Assembly: GCA_002238565.1 (NCBI GenBank)
Contig: MPMP01000022.1
Coordinates: forward strand, 1 to 62,870
Length of the DNA stretch: 62,870 nt
Reading direction: 5' to 3'
Source of the DNA: Albidovulum sp. bin36
GTDB taxonomy: Bacteria > Pseudomonadota > Alphaproteobacteria > Rhodobacterales > Rhodobacteraceae
Shown: positions 45,011-54,663 of the stretch, in pieces
How positions within the stretch are numbered: position 1 is the first letter of the stretch
How the letters are laid out: each line of letters starts with the position of its first letter
Made by a program: the position numbers and the translations under genes
The notes under the pieces: model-generated
What the model was told of the DNA's origin: nothing
What the model saw: the letters and a program-made list of their open reading frames with translations, nothing else
The model's database searches: none

Positions 45011-46135
45011 ATGCCTAATCAAATTGAATCGATACGGATAAGCGGCTTCCGATCTCTTGCGAACGTGAAAATCGATGCGTTGCCGCGTGCGGCTGTTTTG
45101 ATCGGCGCAAATGGTTCGGGAAAGTCGAACTTAATTCGCTTTTTCGAGATGGTGAGTTGGATGATCGGATCGGGGCGTCTGGCGAATTTCGTCCAGAAGC
45201 ACGGCGGTGCTGATGACCAACTTTTTGGTGGCAGCAAGGTCAGCCCCACTATGGAAGCAGAGTTGGCAATACGAACGGAGAATGGGCGAAACGACTATCG
45301 GTTCGCATTTACGTACGCCCATCCAGATCGATTTATTTTTACTGAAGAGGCGTTTCGCTTCAGTGGGAAGGGGCGGAGTACGGAGGCGGCTTGGGAACAT
45401 CTAGGAAGCAGTCATTCAGAGGCGAAGATTGTAGACGTTTCACGTTATACGAATGTGGCTGACGTTTATAAAACTACAGCGCGCTCACTAGTCTATTTGC
45501 TGAGGCAATTTGCGGTCTATCAGTTTCATGACACTTCACATGATTCGCAACTAAAAAAGAATTGGGACGCAGAAGACAACGCGCGCTTACGGTCTCACGG
45601 AGGAAACTTGGCTGCAATCCTATTACGTTTGGAACGCGAAGACTCGCAGAGGTATGATCTCATATGCAACCATATTCGTCGCGCATTGCCGAACTTTGAC
45701 AGGTTTGAATTAGAGGAGAGTTACGGCAAGGTTATGCTGCGGTGGCAAGCTAGTGGATTGGACAAAACCATCGGCGCCCATCTGACGTCCGACGGTTCGC
45801 TTCGGTTATTCGCCTTAGTAACTCTATTAAACCTCCCACCGGAGATGCTCCCAGATGTGATGTTGTTGGACGAACCAGAATTGGGGCTGCATCCGGCGGC
45901 TTTGGCATTGGTCGGCGATATGATCAAAGTGTGCGCAACAGAACGACAAATAATTGTTGCGACGCAGTCACCGTTACTTGTCGATGCATTCGATATCGAC
46001 GAGATCCTAGTTCTAGAAGCAAAGGAGGGGAAGAGTAGTATCCAGCGGTTTGACGAAGAACGCTATAAGGAGTGGTTAAGCGAATATACGACGGGCGAGC
46101 TCTGGCAGAAGAACCTTCTCGGAGGCCGGCCGTGA
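45011..46135 (+). CDS. OLD-like AAA ATPase (COG4637 type) of a DUF4276 module
   Basis: This 374-residue ATPase starts with the I-S-G-F-R-S-L segment common to this family. Walker A is G-A-N-G-S-G-K-S-N near 33-41. The signature region L-T-S-D-G-S-L-R-L-F is near 255, Walker B is L-L-D-E-P-E-L-G-L-H near 282, and A-T-Q-S-P stands in the switch position near 318. It is followed, with a four-base overlap, by the first 20 codons of a DUF4276 gene. Such ATPase-DUF4276 pairs are thought to be OLD-like defence modules (family knowledge). Codon use is more AT-rich than in the metabolic genes to the left, suggesting transfer. Confidence 0.85.
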   Translation: MPNQIESIRISGFRSLANVKIDALPRAAVLIGANGSGKSNLIRFFEMVSWMIGSGRLANFVQKHGGADDQLFGGSKVSPTMEAELAIRTENGRNDYRFAFTYAHPDRFIFTEEAFRFSGKGRSTEAAWEHLGSSHSEAKIVDVSRYTNVADVYKTTARSLVYLLRQFAVYQFHDTSHDSQLKKNWDAEDNARLRSHGGNLAAILLRLEREDSQRYDLICNHIRRALPNFDRFELEESYGKVMLRWQASGLDKTIGAHLTSDGSLRLFALVTLLNLPPEMLPDVMLLDEPELGLHPAALALVGDMIKVCATERQIIVATQSPLLVDAFDIDEILVLEAKEGKSSIQRFDEERYKEWLSEYTTGELWQKNLLGGRP

Positions 46136-46194
46136 TCCGACTCGGCATTTCAGTAGAGGGACAAACGGAGGAATCCATCGTCAAAGAGTGTTGA
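46132..46194 (+). pseudogene. DUF4276 (TOPRIM-like) gene truncated to 20 codons
   Basis: GTG 46132 opens I-R-L-G-I-S-V-E-G-Q-T-E-E, the conserved first strand and acidic motif of DUF4276 proteins, then stops at TGA 46192. The sequence right after is an IS-derived repeat. The rest of the gene is gone. Confidence 0.75.
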
Positions 46195-46505
46195 GCAGCG
46201 ACTCGATCGCCCGGCCGACTCTTGCCGCCCAGGGGATCCTCGTCGCGCCAGAGCACTTTGCTGTCTTCGCACCAGTACTGCGTTTAGCTGCCGTCGTCCC
46301 GCTTCAGCAGAACCACCGGTGAATGCTTTGCGGCTTCCTCTTCGGTAAGGTCCGCTAGAATCTCCGAAGCCTTGGATTTGCGGAAGCCCGCCTCTCTGCT
46401 TGTTCTTGCCATGCTGAATTCTCCCGCTCGTTGCCGAGCGCGGTACCGACCGTGTCCTCCGGTCTTTTCCGTCCGCGCCTAAGCGAACCATTATAATCGA
46501 AAGTC
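46188..46505 (-). mobile_element. IS-derived repeat, copy 1 (truncates the DUF4276 gene)
   Basis: This is a near-copy of 51425-51755, for example CAGCAGAACCACCGG-GA and GCCGAGCGCGG-ACCGACCGTGT-CTCCGGTC in both. The minus-strand translation begins M-A-R-T-S-R and contains K-H-S-P-V-V-L-L-K-R-D-D-G, with a stop. It appears to be the N-terminal part of a transposase. It joins the DUF4276 gene at about 46188 and is probably what disrupted it. Confidence 0.55.
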
Positions 46506-46658
46506 GCGCGTGGAATTATTTTAAAGAGAAGCGGGCTCTTCCAGGAAAACTTTCCTGTGCCGGATTTGCAGCAAATTTTGGATATGCTCTACAAGGCTGA
46601 TTCCTATTGGCTCGATGGGCCACCACTTTCCGAACTTTGGCCAACCGCGATTTCACCA

Positions 46659-47108
46659 TCAATTGTCGGCACATTTTATAGCGGAATGCATTTCGAAAAA
46701 GCACTCGGCGATTGGTTCTCCATTCAAGGCCCCTTCGTCAGAGTCGGCTTGAGGCAAGCCGATGATTGCCGCATGGGAAGGATCTGTATCGAACTCTCCC
46801 TCGGCTTCCAGCGGGTCGCTGACGATGCGCAGCGTGTCCAATTATTCGGCCACCTCGCGCCTGACCATGCCGACGTTCATTTCGGCAAAAGGTCCAGTTG
46901 ACCGAAGGCTTTAGCGGCATAGAAGCCGCACTTCGGCGAGTTGGCGCGCCTTTTCTTGGCCCAAGACTTCGATCCATTTGACTGACAGTTCATTTTCGTT
47001 CGAACGCAATCGGAATTCTGAGCCGTCCGGGGACCCGTCGTCTTGGATCATGCTTGGCTTGACATTGCGGACGATCTGATCGTCCGTAGGCAAATTCCCC
47101 TGTGTCAT
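46659..47108 (-). pseudogene. Unknown protein, partner of the 47105-47521 gene, frameshifted
   Basis: The start (47108) overlaps the preceding gene by four bases. The first 65 codons (with S-V-K-W-I-E-V-L-G) end early. The reading resumes in another frame as N-V-G-M-V-R-R-E-V-A-E, then a TAA, then D-T-L-R-I-V-S-D-P with H-A-A-I-I-G-L-P. Together they look like one conserved protein of about 150 residues with one frameshift and one stop. The function is unknown. Confidence 0.5.
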
Positions 47109-47521
47109 TCGTAAACCAACGAAGCTAGATCAAAAGCATCGATTTGTCGCTTGATCCCGTCCAACGTGTCACGACCGGCGACTCTCGACGGTTGCTGTCC
47201 TACTGCGCGTTGCTTAAAAATCACGGATTGAATCATTCCATCGCTGAGAAATTGCAGGCCCAAATGGGTTCCCTTGCCGTCTTTCCAGACCGCGCGCAGG
47301 TTGCCATTATCCAGCAATACCAAATTACAATTGCGGAGGCGCGGGTTCGAATTGATAAAACGCCAAAAGTAATATTCGGACGCGGAATTCAAGCAATAGC
47401 CGTCCTGCTTGCCCGCATCCCTGAGTACCAAGATTCTCGTCCTGTAGGCTTGAGACGTGGATCGTGCCGGACCGTCTGAAGTGAAGGCGGCACTGGACTT
47501 GGCCGCCAAATCGAGGAGCAT
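47105..47521 (-). CDS. Conserved hypothetical protein
   Basis: This protein of about 138 residues has a central L-V-L-L-D-N-G-N-L-R-A-V-W-K-D-G-K-G-T-H segment and a closing R-V-A-G-R-D-T segment. Its ATG is at 47521; a TTG at 47536 is also in frame. I do not know its function, though I recall this protein next to the one encoded at 46659-47108 in other proteobacteria. It is cytosolic, with no signal or membrane segment. The partner gene is broken, so the pair is probably not functional. Confidence 0.55.
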   Translation of the reverse strand: MLLDLAAKSSAAFTSDGPARSTSQAYRTRILVLRDAGKQDGYCLNSASEYYFWRFINSNPRLRNCNLVLLDNGNLRAVWKDGKGTHLGLQFLSDGMIQSVIFKQRAVGQQPSRVAGRDTLDGIKRQIDAFDLASLVYE

Positions 47522-47639
47522 GGTGGAATTGCCCAAATTGGTTGATGTGTTATGCGCGATTATGCTTGGCGAGGAGCGTTCCTAGAGCCATCGGGCATAC
47601 TTTAACTGTAGATGTCGAAATTGCACTTCGGCATCCATG

Positions 47640-48352
47640 GCTGAATCTATCCTGTGCGCATCATTGAGTCCAGCCGCGGATCGCAGATTGCCCGTGTCAG
47701 ACGCAGAATCATTGTATTCGGCCATTCCGGTCATTCAGCTTCCTCCAATTCCAACTCGTATGTTGAACGTCCGTGTTTGTCATATTCAAAGACTAGGAAA
47801 TGTTGGCATCATGCGCTCGATCATACCAAGCATCAATCTTCGATGTTGAAGAGTTATCCGGTTGACCAAGTGCCTTGAACTCAAGAATTAGATGCGGCGA
47901 ACCGGGCGGATTTGCTGTCTTGGCGGTTCGGATTGTAACATGGAGCTGCAAATTGGGGTCGACCTACTACTGATAGGCACAATCAATGGCGGGCACCGTA
48001 TCGTTTTCCGCCTCGTGCTTCGAAATCGCGAATGATCTGATAACTCGAGCCGTATCTTAAGGCCCTGCCAGTAATCGGATAACTCGATAACGTTGACATA
48101 GGCGAGTTCATAATGGGAGATTGCGGGAGCTTCCACGCCGACATCGTTCCGTAGGAATTCCATAAAAATCCCTAAATACTTGTCAAACCCCGGTTTTAGA
48201 TTCGCGGCAAAATGAGGATACTTGAAACTGCGTCGTCTCCAGTTAAGAAGAAAGGCACTCTTCTGAACTTGGATCGAGCTGACTTCATCCTCAGACACGA
48301 ACCAAAACCGCGACATCGACATGAACTCATCGCTGGTCTCGTCCACTTGCAC
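47640..48352 (-). pseudogene. TIGR04255-family protein, decayed
   Basis: The first 110 codons (48352 to about 48025) contain F-L-L-N-W-R-R-R and Y-E-L-A-Y-V-N-V-I, the typical core of TIGR04255 proteins. Then the frame shifts. Another frame carries V-T-I-R-T-A-K with L-I-L-E-F-K-A-L-G-Q farther on, which is also family-like. Several stops follow. The role of the family is unknown. Confidence 0.6.
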
Positions 48353-48563
48353 CCTAACTTTTTTGAAGTGACGGATAGAGCAATTTGAGTCTAATGCGGG
48401 TATACCACGTTGTGAAGCCCCGGTTAACCGTCTTCGCCTTCTCGATACGGGTCTTTACGAAGGCCGCGTCTCGGCACATGGTCTCGCGGTCGGGAATGCA
48501 GCGGTTGAGGCACTGCCTCGACATCACGCCGATCTCGATTTCCGCCGTGTTTAGCCAGCTGCC

Positions 48564-48837
48564 GTGCTCCTCAGAGTCCTAGATCATCCGGAAACGCCGC
48601 TCCTCGCGAACGGCGTCGAACGCGACATTCGGGCTCATGCGGCACAGCGAAAGATCTCCTTCGGCACCCGGAGCGAACTGGGGCGGGCCGCCCGGGCCGC
48701 GCATCTCGGCGCTATGAAGACCTGCGCCAAGCTCGGCATCCGGTTCGGGGGCTATCTCGCCAGCTGCCTCGGCTTCGCCGGAACGCCGGATGCGCCGAGG
48801 CTGGTCGATCTGATCAGGACCCGCGCAGCAGTGTGAT
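48564..48837 (+). pseudogene. IS66-like transposase C-terminal remnant
   Basis: The frame reads N-G-V-E-R-D-I-R-A-H-A, then R-K-I-S-F-G-T-R-S and K-T-C-A-K-L-G-I-R-F-G-G-Y-L. This corresponds to the Glu-containing final part of IS66-type transposases. No upstream DDE residues are intact. Confidence 0.6.
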
Positions 48838-49426
48838 GCCGCCGCCCGGGAAATCGATGCTCCAATCCTCGCAGTTTCCCGGCAAGTTGCCCCTATTACC
48901 CTGTTTCGCATCTTGGAGTTTCGGGCTTCCTCGACCTGACGGGCCGGATAGAGATAGCGCCAGAAGATAATGCAGTTCCTGATCAGCCTTCTCGCCATAG
49001 TCGAAGCCGAGCGGATTGCCGACGGCGACGCGTGGGCGAACCGGTTCTCCATCTCTGCGCGCCACCTGCTGACAGCCATTGAAGAGTTCGATTATCTCGG
49101 CGCGCGGTTCGCTGCTTCAACTAATCCCGGCATCCGCGGATGTCACAGGACGATCGGAAAGGGGCAAGCCGTGTTCGGGTCGGCGAAATCATGAAACAGG
49201 TCCGATCCGCCGCCCGATAGGTCTTCAGATCATCGCTGCGCCGAAGCCAGGGCTGTGAATCGCTTTGAAACTGCGGATCCGGAGGTGCAAAATCGTACGT
49301 TCATTGCAGCTCGGCTCTAGACGAGAACGAACCGCCTTACTCCATAAGCCGGGTGTTCGCCTGATGATCCGTCTTGGTGCGGCCCTACTCACAAACTATC
49401 CGCTGGGACCGACATCACCGAACACA
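48838..49426. other. Intergenic, nothing recognised
   Basis: About 590 bases between the IS66-like remnant and the DUF5615 gene. Short frames on both strands lack domains. Confidence 0.35.
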
Positions 49427-49753
49427 TCACTCGGCCGTGACAGACACCTCGATCACCTCTCCGGACCGAACAGTCGCAACCGCCTGGCCGATCTCCCGTG
49501 TTCGACGGCGAACGTCGTGCCAGTTCGCCGCAAGCAATACGACGATGCCGAATAGCCTGTCATCCAGATTCTGTTGATAACGAAGGCTTTGGTCGGTTGT
49601 TACCAGAACCTCGTACCCCTCCCGTTCTGCCGGTTCGAGCAATTCGCCGTTGTCCTTGTCCGACCAGCCCCTTTCCGCCAACGTGTCCACTGAGTGCTCT
49701 GAAATATAATTTCGCAACGGAGCGGGCGTTCCCTGATCGAACAACACCCTCAA
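49427..49753 (-). CDS. DUF5615 PIN-like toxin
   Basis: This 108-residue protein of the DUF5615 (Mut7-C/PIN-like) family reads V-L-F-D-Q-G-T-P at the start, giving the first Asp. A centre V-L-V-T-T-D-Q-S-L follows (second acidic site near 53), then I-V-V-L-L-A-A-N-W-H. Such proteins are predicted RNases acting as toxins. It overlaps the DUF433 antitoxin gene by four bases, in the usual order antitoxin then toxin. Unlike the PIN and HicA genes elsewhere in the window, this toxin frame is complete. Confidence 0.82.
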   Translation of the reverse strand: MRVLFDQGTPAPLRNYISEHSVDTLAERGWSDKDNGELLEPAEREGYEVLVTTDQSLRYQQNLDDRLFGIVVLLAANWHDVRRRTREIGQAVATVRSGEVIEVSVTAE

Positions 49754-49977
49754 GATACTGCTGCTGCTTTCAGCGCCTTTGCCTCGTGTTCGAGCACTGT
49801 GCGGACCTGTTGCTCATCGACGCCGGGGAACCATTCGACAAACTCTTCGATGGTTACACCGCCAGCGAGGTTTTCATATAGTGCCGATACTGGAATCCGC
49901 GTGCCGGCAAATACCAAGGCACCGCTGACTTTACCCGGAGTCCGCTCCACGGCAGAACATACGTCCCATTTTGTCAT
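49750..49977 (-). CDS. DUF433 antitoxin
   Basis: This 75-residue protein has the DUF433 core V-F-A-G-T-R-I-P-V followed by L-A-G-G-V-T-I-E-E-F and a closing acidic/hydrophobic helix. The family is a small winged-helix antitoxin that usually precedes a DUF5615 gene, as here. The product should neutralise the toxin and repress its own promoter in the sequence just right of 49977. Confidence 0.85.
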   Translation of the reverse strand: MTKWDVCSAVERTPGKVSGALVFAGTRIPVSALYENLAGGVTIEEFVEWFPGVDEQQVRTVLEHEAKALKAAAVS

Positions 49978-50899
49978 CTCGATTGCCTCCTTTTGTCCGG
50001 TCTGGTGTCTAGTCCTTGTTGACGCTCCTTTTGCAAGGCGATGTCATTGGCTTTCGTTCAGCAAACGCAAATGCTATTCTTGTGAGTGCAAGATAACATG
50101 AATCGCTCCGAAGTCCTAGCGTTCCCATCCTTGCCTCCACGGCTAATTATTGCTTGCAGGGGATATTCAGCCCCGGGTTTGGTCCGGCGGCCGACCCGGC
50201 TGCGATTTGACCGGACCGGGCCGGACGGACCGGTGCCGGTCCTGGGCCGTTGCCGGAATTCCGGGCGGGGATCCTGCTCGAATGGCGCCTCCGGCCTCTT
50301 TCCGCGGACTTTCGGGCGCGTCCGGACGGCCCGCCGCCTTTGCGGCAGGCCCGAATGCCGGGATCCGGAGGGGATTGGAACTCCGGCGGAGGCGTGTTTC
50401 CGGTGATTGCCGGTCAGGCGCATCTAGTCGAGCATCAGCCGCGGGTTTCGGTCCAGCTTGCGAAGCGTCGGTGTGACGGAACCGGCGTGCGCCCGGATCA
50501 GGCGGATGGCGAAGCGCCGCAGGCAGGACATGTTTTTGGCTCCCTGGCCGCTCCTGACCCTCGAGTGGTCCTCGTTGCCGCGCTCGGGTTCGCCACCTGC
50601 CGCGCAACCTGGCCTGCCCGGGCAACGCCGCCATTTCCATCATCCGGCTGAGGGGCGAGTTCAAATACCTTCCCCAAGCCAACTGCCACTGCGCCGCGAA
50701 AACCCAGGATGCCCTCGATGCGGTGCTGAACGCCTCACGCCGCTAGCCTCTCCCCGGCCGGCGACCGCAAAACGGAACACGGCGGACGCGCCTTTTTTTA
50801 CCCGAAGCCGGCCTTCGCCGCCCTAATCCCTTTGGACTATTGCCTCTATTCGGCTCCCGCCACCGAATCCTCCGAACGAACGCGCCGCCGGAGCCGCTC
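49978..50899. other. GC-rich decayed stretch, probable transposase debris
   Basis: Composition is strongly GC-rich from 50160. A plus-strand stretch near 50615-50745 reads S-I-I-R-L-R-G-E-F-K-Y-L-P-Q-A-N and T-Q-D-A-L-D-A-V-L-N-A and then stops, looking like the tail of an unidentified transposase. No intact gene. Confidence 0.4.
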
Positions 50900-51755
50900 C
50901 GCTTCCACCGGATCGAAAATTCGACAGGCGCTGCAAATGCGCCTCTGGCAATTGCAGGTCTGTTCGCCTCGACTTTTGACGAGGCCTGGTCGGCTCGTCT
51001 AGGACCCGGTGCACTCGGTTTTCGATAATCCAATGGAGCCGGTTCAGCGACAGCAGCCTGGCTGCGTCGGCGGTTGCAGCCGCGTGGCTCGTGATGCCGA
51101 CGACCTCCCGCCGGCCGGGCTTGGCGCATCTGTATTACCGGACGGTCTGCCTGATGGCGAAGATATACTCGGCCCGGGGAAAGGTGACCGTGTGCAGCGG
51201 CTCGGTCGAGACCCAGATCTCCCGCTCCTCCAGCCGGCCGTGCTACGCGAGCTCCAGTTCGGCCCACTCGGTCGGCACCTCGCGGTCAACCGCCTCCATA
51301 AGCGCCCCGAGGGCCGCCGCGCCGCTGCCGAGCAGCCCGTTGCGGAACGTCGTCTCGACGATGCCCAGGTCCGGCGACGGCCCGAGCAGCTCCGCCGCAA
51401 GCTTGGGAAGCAGCTACTCGAAATTTTTCCTCCACGATTCGAGCGGCGCCTCGATCGCCCGGCCGGCTTTAGCCGCCGACGGAGTCCGCGTCACGACAGC
51501 GCACTTCGCCGCCTTCGCGCCGGTACCGCGCGTAGCCGCCGTTGTCCCGTTTCAGCAGAACCACCGGCGAGTGCGCCGCCGCCTCCTTTTCGGAAAGATC
51601 CGCCAGATACTCTACGGCTTAGGGGAGGCGGCGGCCCGCCTATTCGCTTTTCCTTGCCATGCCGATTTCTCCCGCTCGATGCCGAGCGCGGCGCCGACCG
51701 TGTTCTCCGGTCGATTCCGTCCGCGCCAATGCCGCCTATCATTGTCGGAAGTTTC
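50900..51755 (-). mobile_element. ISAs1-like transposase remnant including repeat copy 2
   Basis: Minus-strand pieces read, from right to left: H-S-P-V-V-L-L-K-R-D-N-G (51550 region, matching the copy at 46188-46505), then H-G-R-L-E-E-R-E-I-W-V-S-T with I-F-A-I-R-Q-T-V-R, and I-I-E-N-R-V-H-R-V-L-D-E. The last two are the HGRxEER and ENR-H-x-VLD motifs of ISAs1 transposases. Stops and frame changes separate the parts. Confidence 0.6.
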
Positions 51756-51828
51756 GCGAGGAGCAATTCTCAAGAGAGACGGTCTCCTATAACAGTCCTT
51801 CCCCCATCGCCTTTTCAACCAAATTGGA

Positions 51829-52638
51829 TTACTCCCCACTTGCGATGGCGCGCAGTTCTCCAGCCGTTCGCCTGCGCAGTGATTGGTTGATTTTCTTTGG
51901 CGCGATGGCTTTCCTTAGTTCGGCAGCGACCCCTTTTTCGCCCTTGATCAACCGGGCTAACAAGATATTCTTCCGGGCTTCCGGAATTTCCGCAATCTTG
52001 CTCGATATAAATTCGTCGGACGGAAAATCTTCGTAAGGCTGCAGTAGCGCGGCGGCGTGGACCAAATATTCGTCGATTTCGAAAAACTGAGCGCATTCTT
52101 CCAATGCCCCTCCAAAAGGACCGAGACCCGGAATAGGTTCGACATGTTCATCTGTTAGCGACATGAACTCGACCCCTTTCAACCAAACCAAGTAAAATAC
52201 TCGGAGGTCACCAGCTATCGCAGCGGTTCGCAATGGAACCATGGCATCCAGTTGACCCCCATCCTCGTCCCAGTAGCGAAATGAATTGAAGTGTTCTCTA
52301 TAAGGATCGATATCGACAATAATATTGTCGCCATGCTCCCAAATCGTCACCCAGTCGAATTCCTTCAAGAACGGATCGATTTCGCGTAGTTGAATCGCCT
52401 GCTTGGGAAATCGCAACAAAAGCTGAGATGTTCCCCAACTGGCATAGTACAAGCCGATATCGAAATATTTCTCCATTAGCTTTCTTGGATTTCCTCCAAA
52501 ATCGCCGTAGGTATATTCCACCGAGAATTTACTCTCCGAAATTTCAGCCCGCTTATACAAATTCTTCAGTTCATCAATCTCATCTTGAGAAAGCCTGCGG
52601 TCGATAGACTGGAATTCGTAGTATTGATATTCGGTAAT
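51829..52638 (-). CDS. Conserved hypothetical protein with an ATT start
   Basis: The frame from 52638 gives 269 residues beginning T-E-Y-Q-Y-Y-E-F-Q-S-I-D-R-R-L-S after the first codon, then Y-T-Y-G-D-F-G-G-N-P and Y-Y-A-S-W-G-T. I recall this N-terminus in a widespread uncharacterised family, so the first ATG at 52560 would cut off conserved residues. The codon at the expected start is ATT (52636-52638), preceded by an AGGAAAGGAAGAG purine-rich site. This is either a rare ATT start or a point mutation of ATG. The protein is acidic and cytosolic. Its function is unknown. It may be shorter at the C-terminus than relatives. Confidence 0.6.
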   Translation of the reverse strand: MTEYQYYEFQSIDRRLSQDEIDELKNLYKRAEISESKFSVEYTYGDFGGNPRKLMEKYFDIGLYYASWGTSQLLLRFPKQAIQLREIDPFLKEFDWVTIWEHGDNIIVDIDPYREHFNSFRYWDEDGGQLDAMVPLRTAAIAGDLRVFYLVWLKGVEFMSLTDEHVEPIPGLGPFGGALEECAQFFEIDEYLVHAAALLQPYEDFPSDEFISSKIAEIPEARKNILLARLIKGEKGVAAELRKAIAPKKINQSLRRRTAGELRAIASGE

Positions 52639-53436
52639 AGCTCTCTTCCTTTCCTAAATGCCTGCGCTCTTTGCGGCCGTAAGATTCTCGGGAAATAATC
52701 GCAGAAGCCGCGGCTCGCATTTGAGTTCAAAAATACCTCGGGGATTATTCCCTGGCAAACAACTCGGGCGCAAGCAATTAAAGCCCTTCTCCTTTTCTAT
52801 AATTGAATCCGCGTCATTCCGGCAAGCGATCATGCTCCCGGTCAGTATTTAGAGGATTACGAATCGCTGTCCACGTCCCGCGAAACCGAGCCCGCGATTC
52901 CCAAACTGATGACGGGTTCAACACCGGAGAAACTCGCGCGTTGATAACAAGTTGCATGAAAGCGATTTGCGCTGACATTGGACTTGTAGAGAATTCGATC
53001 GGTTCGCGATCTATTGGCAATTAGCATCGATCGCCTGATTTCTGAATGAAATCTTTAGAGCCAATCCATGGATTCCAAGCGAAGTCGCAAATACCAAGCC
53101 GTTCTCCGGTTCCTTTGACTATCTCGGTCATTGAGATTTTCGATCGAAACGCGACCAATCGTGGTTTAACGCGCACCGATTTCAGAATCCGAGCAAAAGA
53201 CTTAACACAATGAAAGTTCGAATTTTTTCGAACCGCAAGATTTATACTTTTTGTCGTGATACTTAATTTAGGGGTTGTTAGGCAAAGCCAAAGGCGGACA
53301 TGCCTGCAATGTCGCGCAACGCAAAGAATTACCTGATTACCACCCTGCTTAAGTAAAATTTTCGCGAACATCAGTTGCAATTATGAAACATTAAAAGTAT
53401 AGGCAGGAGTGCGGAACAAGCACTCCGGGAGAATCC
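52639..53436. other. AT-richer intergenic region, nothing recognised
   Basis: About 800 bases with no domain. The right part (from about 53270, GGGGTTGTTAGGC) may be the left end of the IS1595 element that follows. Confidence 0.35.
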
Positions 53437-53975
53437 ATGGCGAAGAGAAACCTAGTTCAATTCCAGAAAGGAATGAGCGTCACAGTGTTCCTAGTGGACT
53501 TCGGCATGGAGAAGAAATGCGCCGAAGCGCTGGCAAGGCTGCGCTGGCCCTCGGGATTCAAATGACCCTCCTGCGGCTGCGCAGCACTGCCGGCTCGATC
53601 ACAGGGACCTGCGGTAGTGCGCCGAGTGCGGGCGACAGACATCCGTCGCCGCCGGAACGCTGTTCGAGCACACGAAGCTTCCTCTCGCGACCTGGTTCCA
53701 GACCATTTTCCTGATTGCGCAAGGCAAGAAGGGCATCTCGGCGATGGACCTCATGCGCAAGATCGGCGTGTCCTGCAACGCGGCCCTGGCGCATGAAGCA
53801 AAAGATCATGCAGGCGATGATGGAGCTCGAGGACGAGAAGCCGCTCCCGGGTGCCGTTTCGGCGGATCCGGTCACGAAAAAGCTTTCCGTATTAGGCTTT
53901 CCAGGATTTCAGGCGGCGAATCCGCGAGCGGCGCGGCCAAAATTCGGCTTGCGCAGGATAGTAATCAGGAAATTT
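53437..53975 (+). pseudogene. IS1595-family (ISXO2-type) transposase, broken
   Basis: From ATG 53437 the reading gives M-A-K-R-N-L-V-Q-F-Q-K-G-M-S, then R-L-R-W-P-S-G-F-K and a stop, then P-S-C-G-C, and in another frame T-K-L-P-L-A-T-W-F-Q-T-I-F-L-I-A-Q with M-D-L-M-R-K-I-G-V. These are the N-terminal zinc-ribbon and linker parts of IS1595 transposases. The catalytic half is missing and the sequence runs directly into the end repeat (53885-53972) shared with 33822-33918. Confidence 0.75.
53885..53972 (+). repeat. Dispersed repeat, copy 2 (IS1595 right-end region)
   Basis: Shares aligned blocks with 33822-33918, including GCAGGA-AGTAATCAGGA. It directly follows the IS1595 remnant. Confidence 0.5.
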
Positions 53976-54152
53976 GAAACAAAACGAAAAATTATTGCGC
54001 TCTGTCTCAATCTGCCATAGATTGTCTATGCCGCCTATGAACGAGTGAGCTCGGTTTTCCGAGCAATACGGCGGCCGTACCGCTTCGGCGGTTCCCGGTG
54101 GGATGCAAGACGGACTCGTGCGATTCAGGCTCTTCGGAGCCTGTTTCCATTT

Positions 54153-54581
54153 TCAGAGCCTTTTCACCCGGCAATACGGTCCCAATTGAAGACGTATTCT
54201 TCGGGCTGCTGAATCGATAACCCGCGGGAAATTCACCGGGCGCGCGAAGTTCTTCATTCCGGGCTTTGGATAGGCCGACACTACCCTTACGATGACGTCG
54301 GCATCGTTCCTGTCCGCTGCCCTGTGCGTTCTGAAGAAAACCGCATAGGGAATACCGTCTGCTCTATCTGGGAGCCATTCATTCTTGATGATGAATAAGC
54401 TTCCCTTGTGCGCGTGGTAGACGGACTGGTCGCCGAGTTTCCGGAACAGGTTAGGAAGCGAAAGAGAAAGTCGGTATCGGATTTCATCGAATGCTCTTGT
54501 TTCGTTTTCGTGTTCGTAGGCTGCCTGTTCGTCATGCCTTGCGGCATCGAATTCCTCCGTGAAGCAATGAAAGGAAACCAT
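54153..54581 (-). CDS. Hypothetical protein
   Basis: This 142-residue frame starts at ATG 54581 without a ribosome site. The middle (R-A-F-D-E-I-R-Y-R-L, H-K-G-S-L-F-I-I, Y-A-V-F-F-R-T-H) has the alternation of a real folded domain. I vaguely recall similar plasmid or phage proteins but cannot name the family. The first 25 residues may be out-of-frame sequence. The gene could be intact or the C-terminal part of a broken one. Confidence 0.4.
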   Translation of the reverse strand: MVSFHCFTEEFDAARHDEQAAYEHENETRAFDEIRYRLSLSLPNLFRKLGDQSVYHAHKGSLFIIKNEWLPDRADGIPYAVFFRTHRAADRNDADVIVRVVSAYPKPGMKNFARPVNFPRVIDSAARRIRLQLGPYCRVKRL

Positions 54582-54663
54582 GACGAGTGCCGTGTAGGCG
54601 TTGCCGTTGAATCGGATTCCGAGTTTTAATGGGTTGAGATGCGAAAGATCATAGGTCGTATTA

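Noticed and set aside
51009..51890. A 293-codon plus-strand frame
   Set aside because: It is antisense to ISAs1-like transposase pieces and has no motif of its own.
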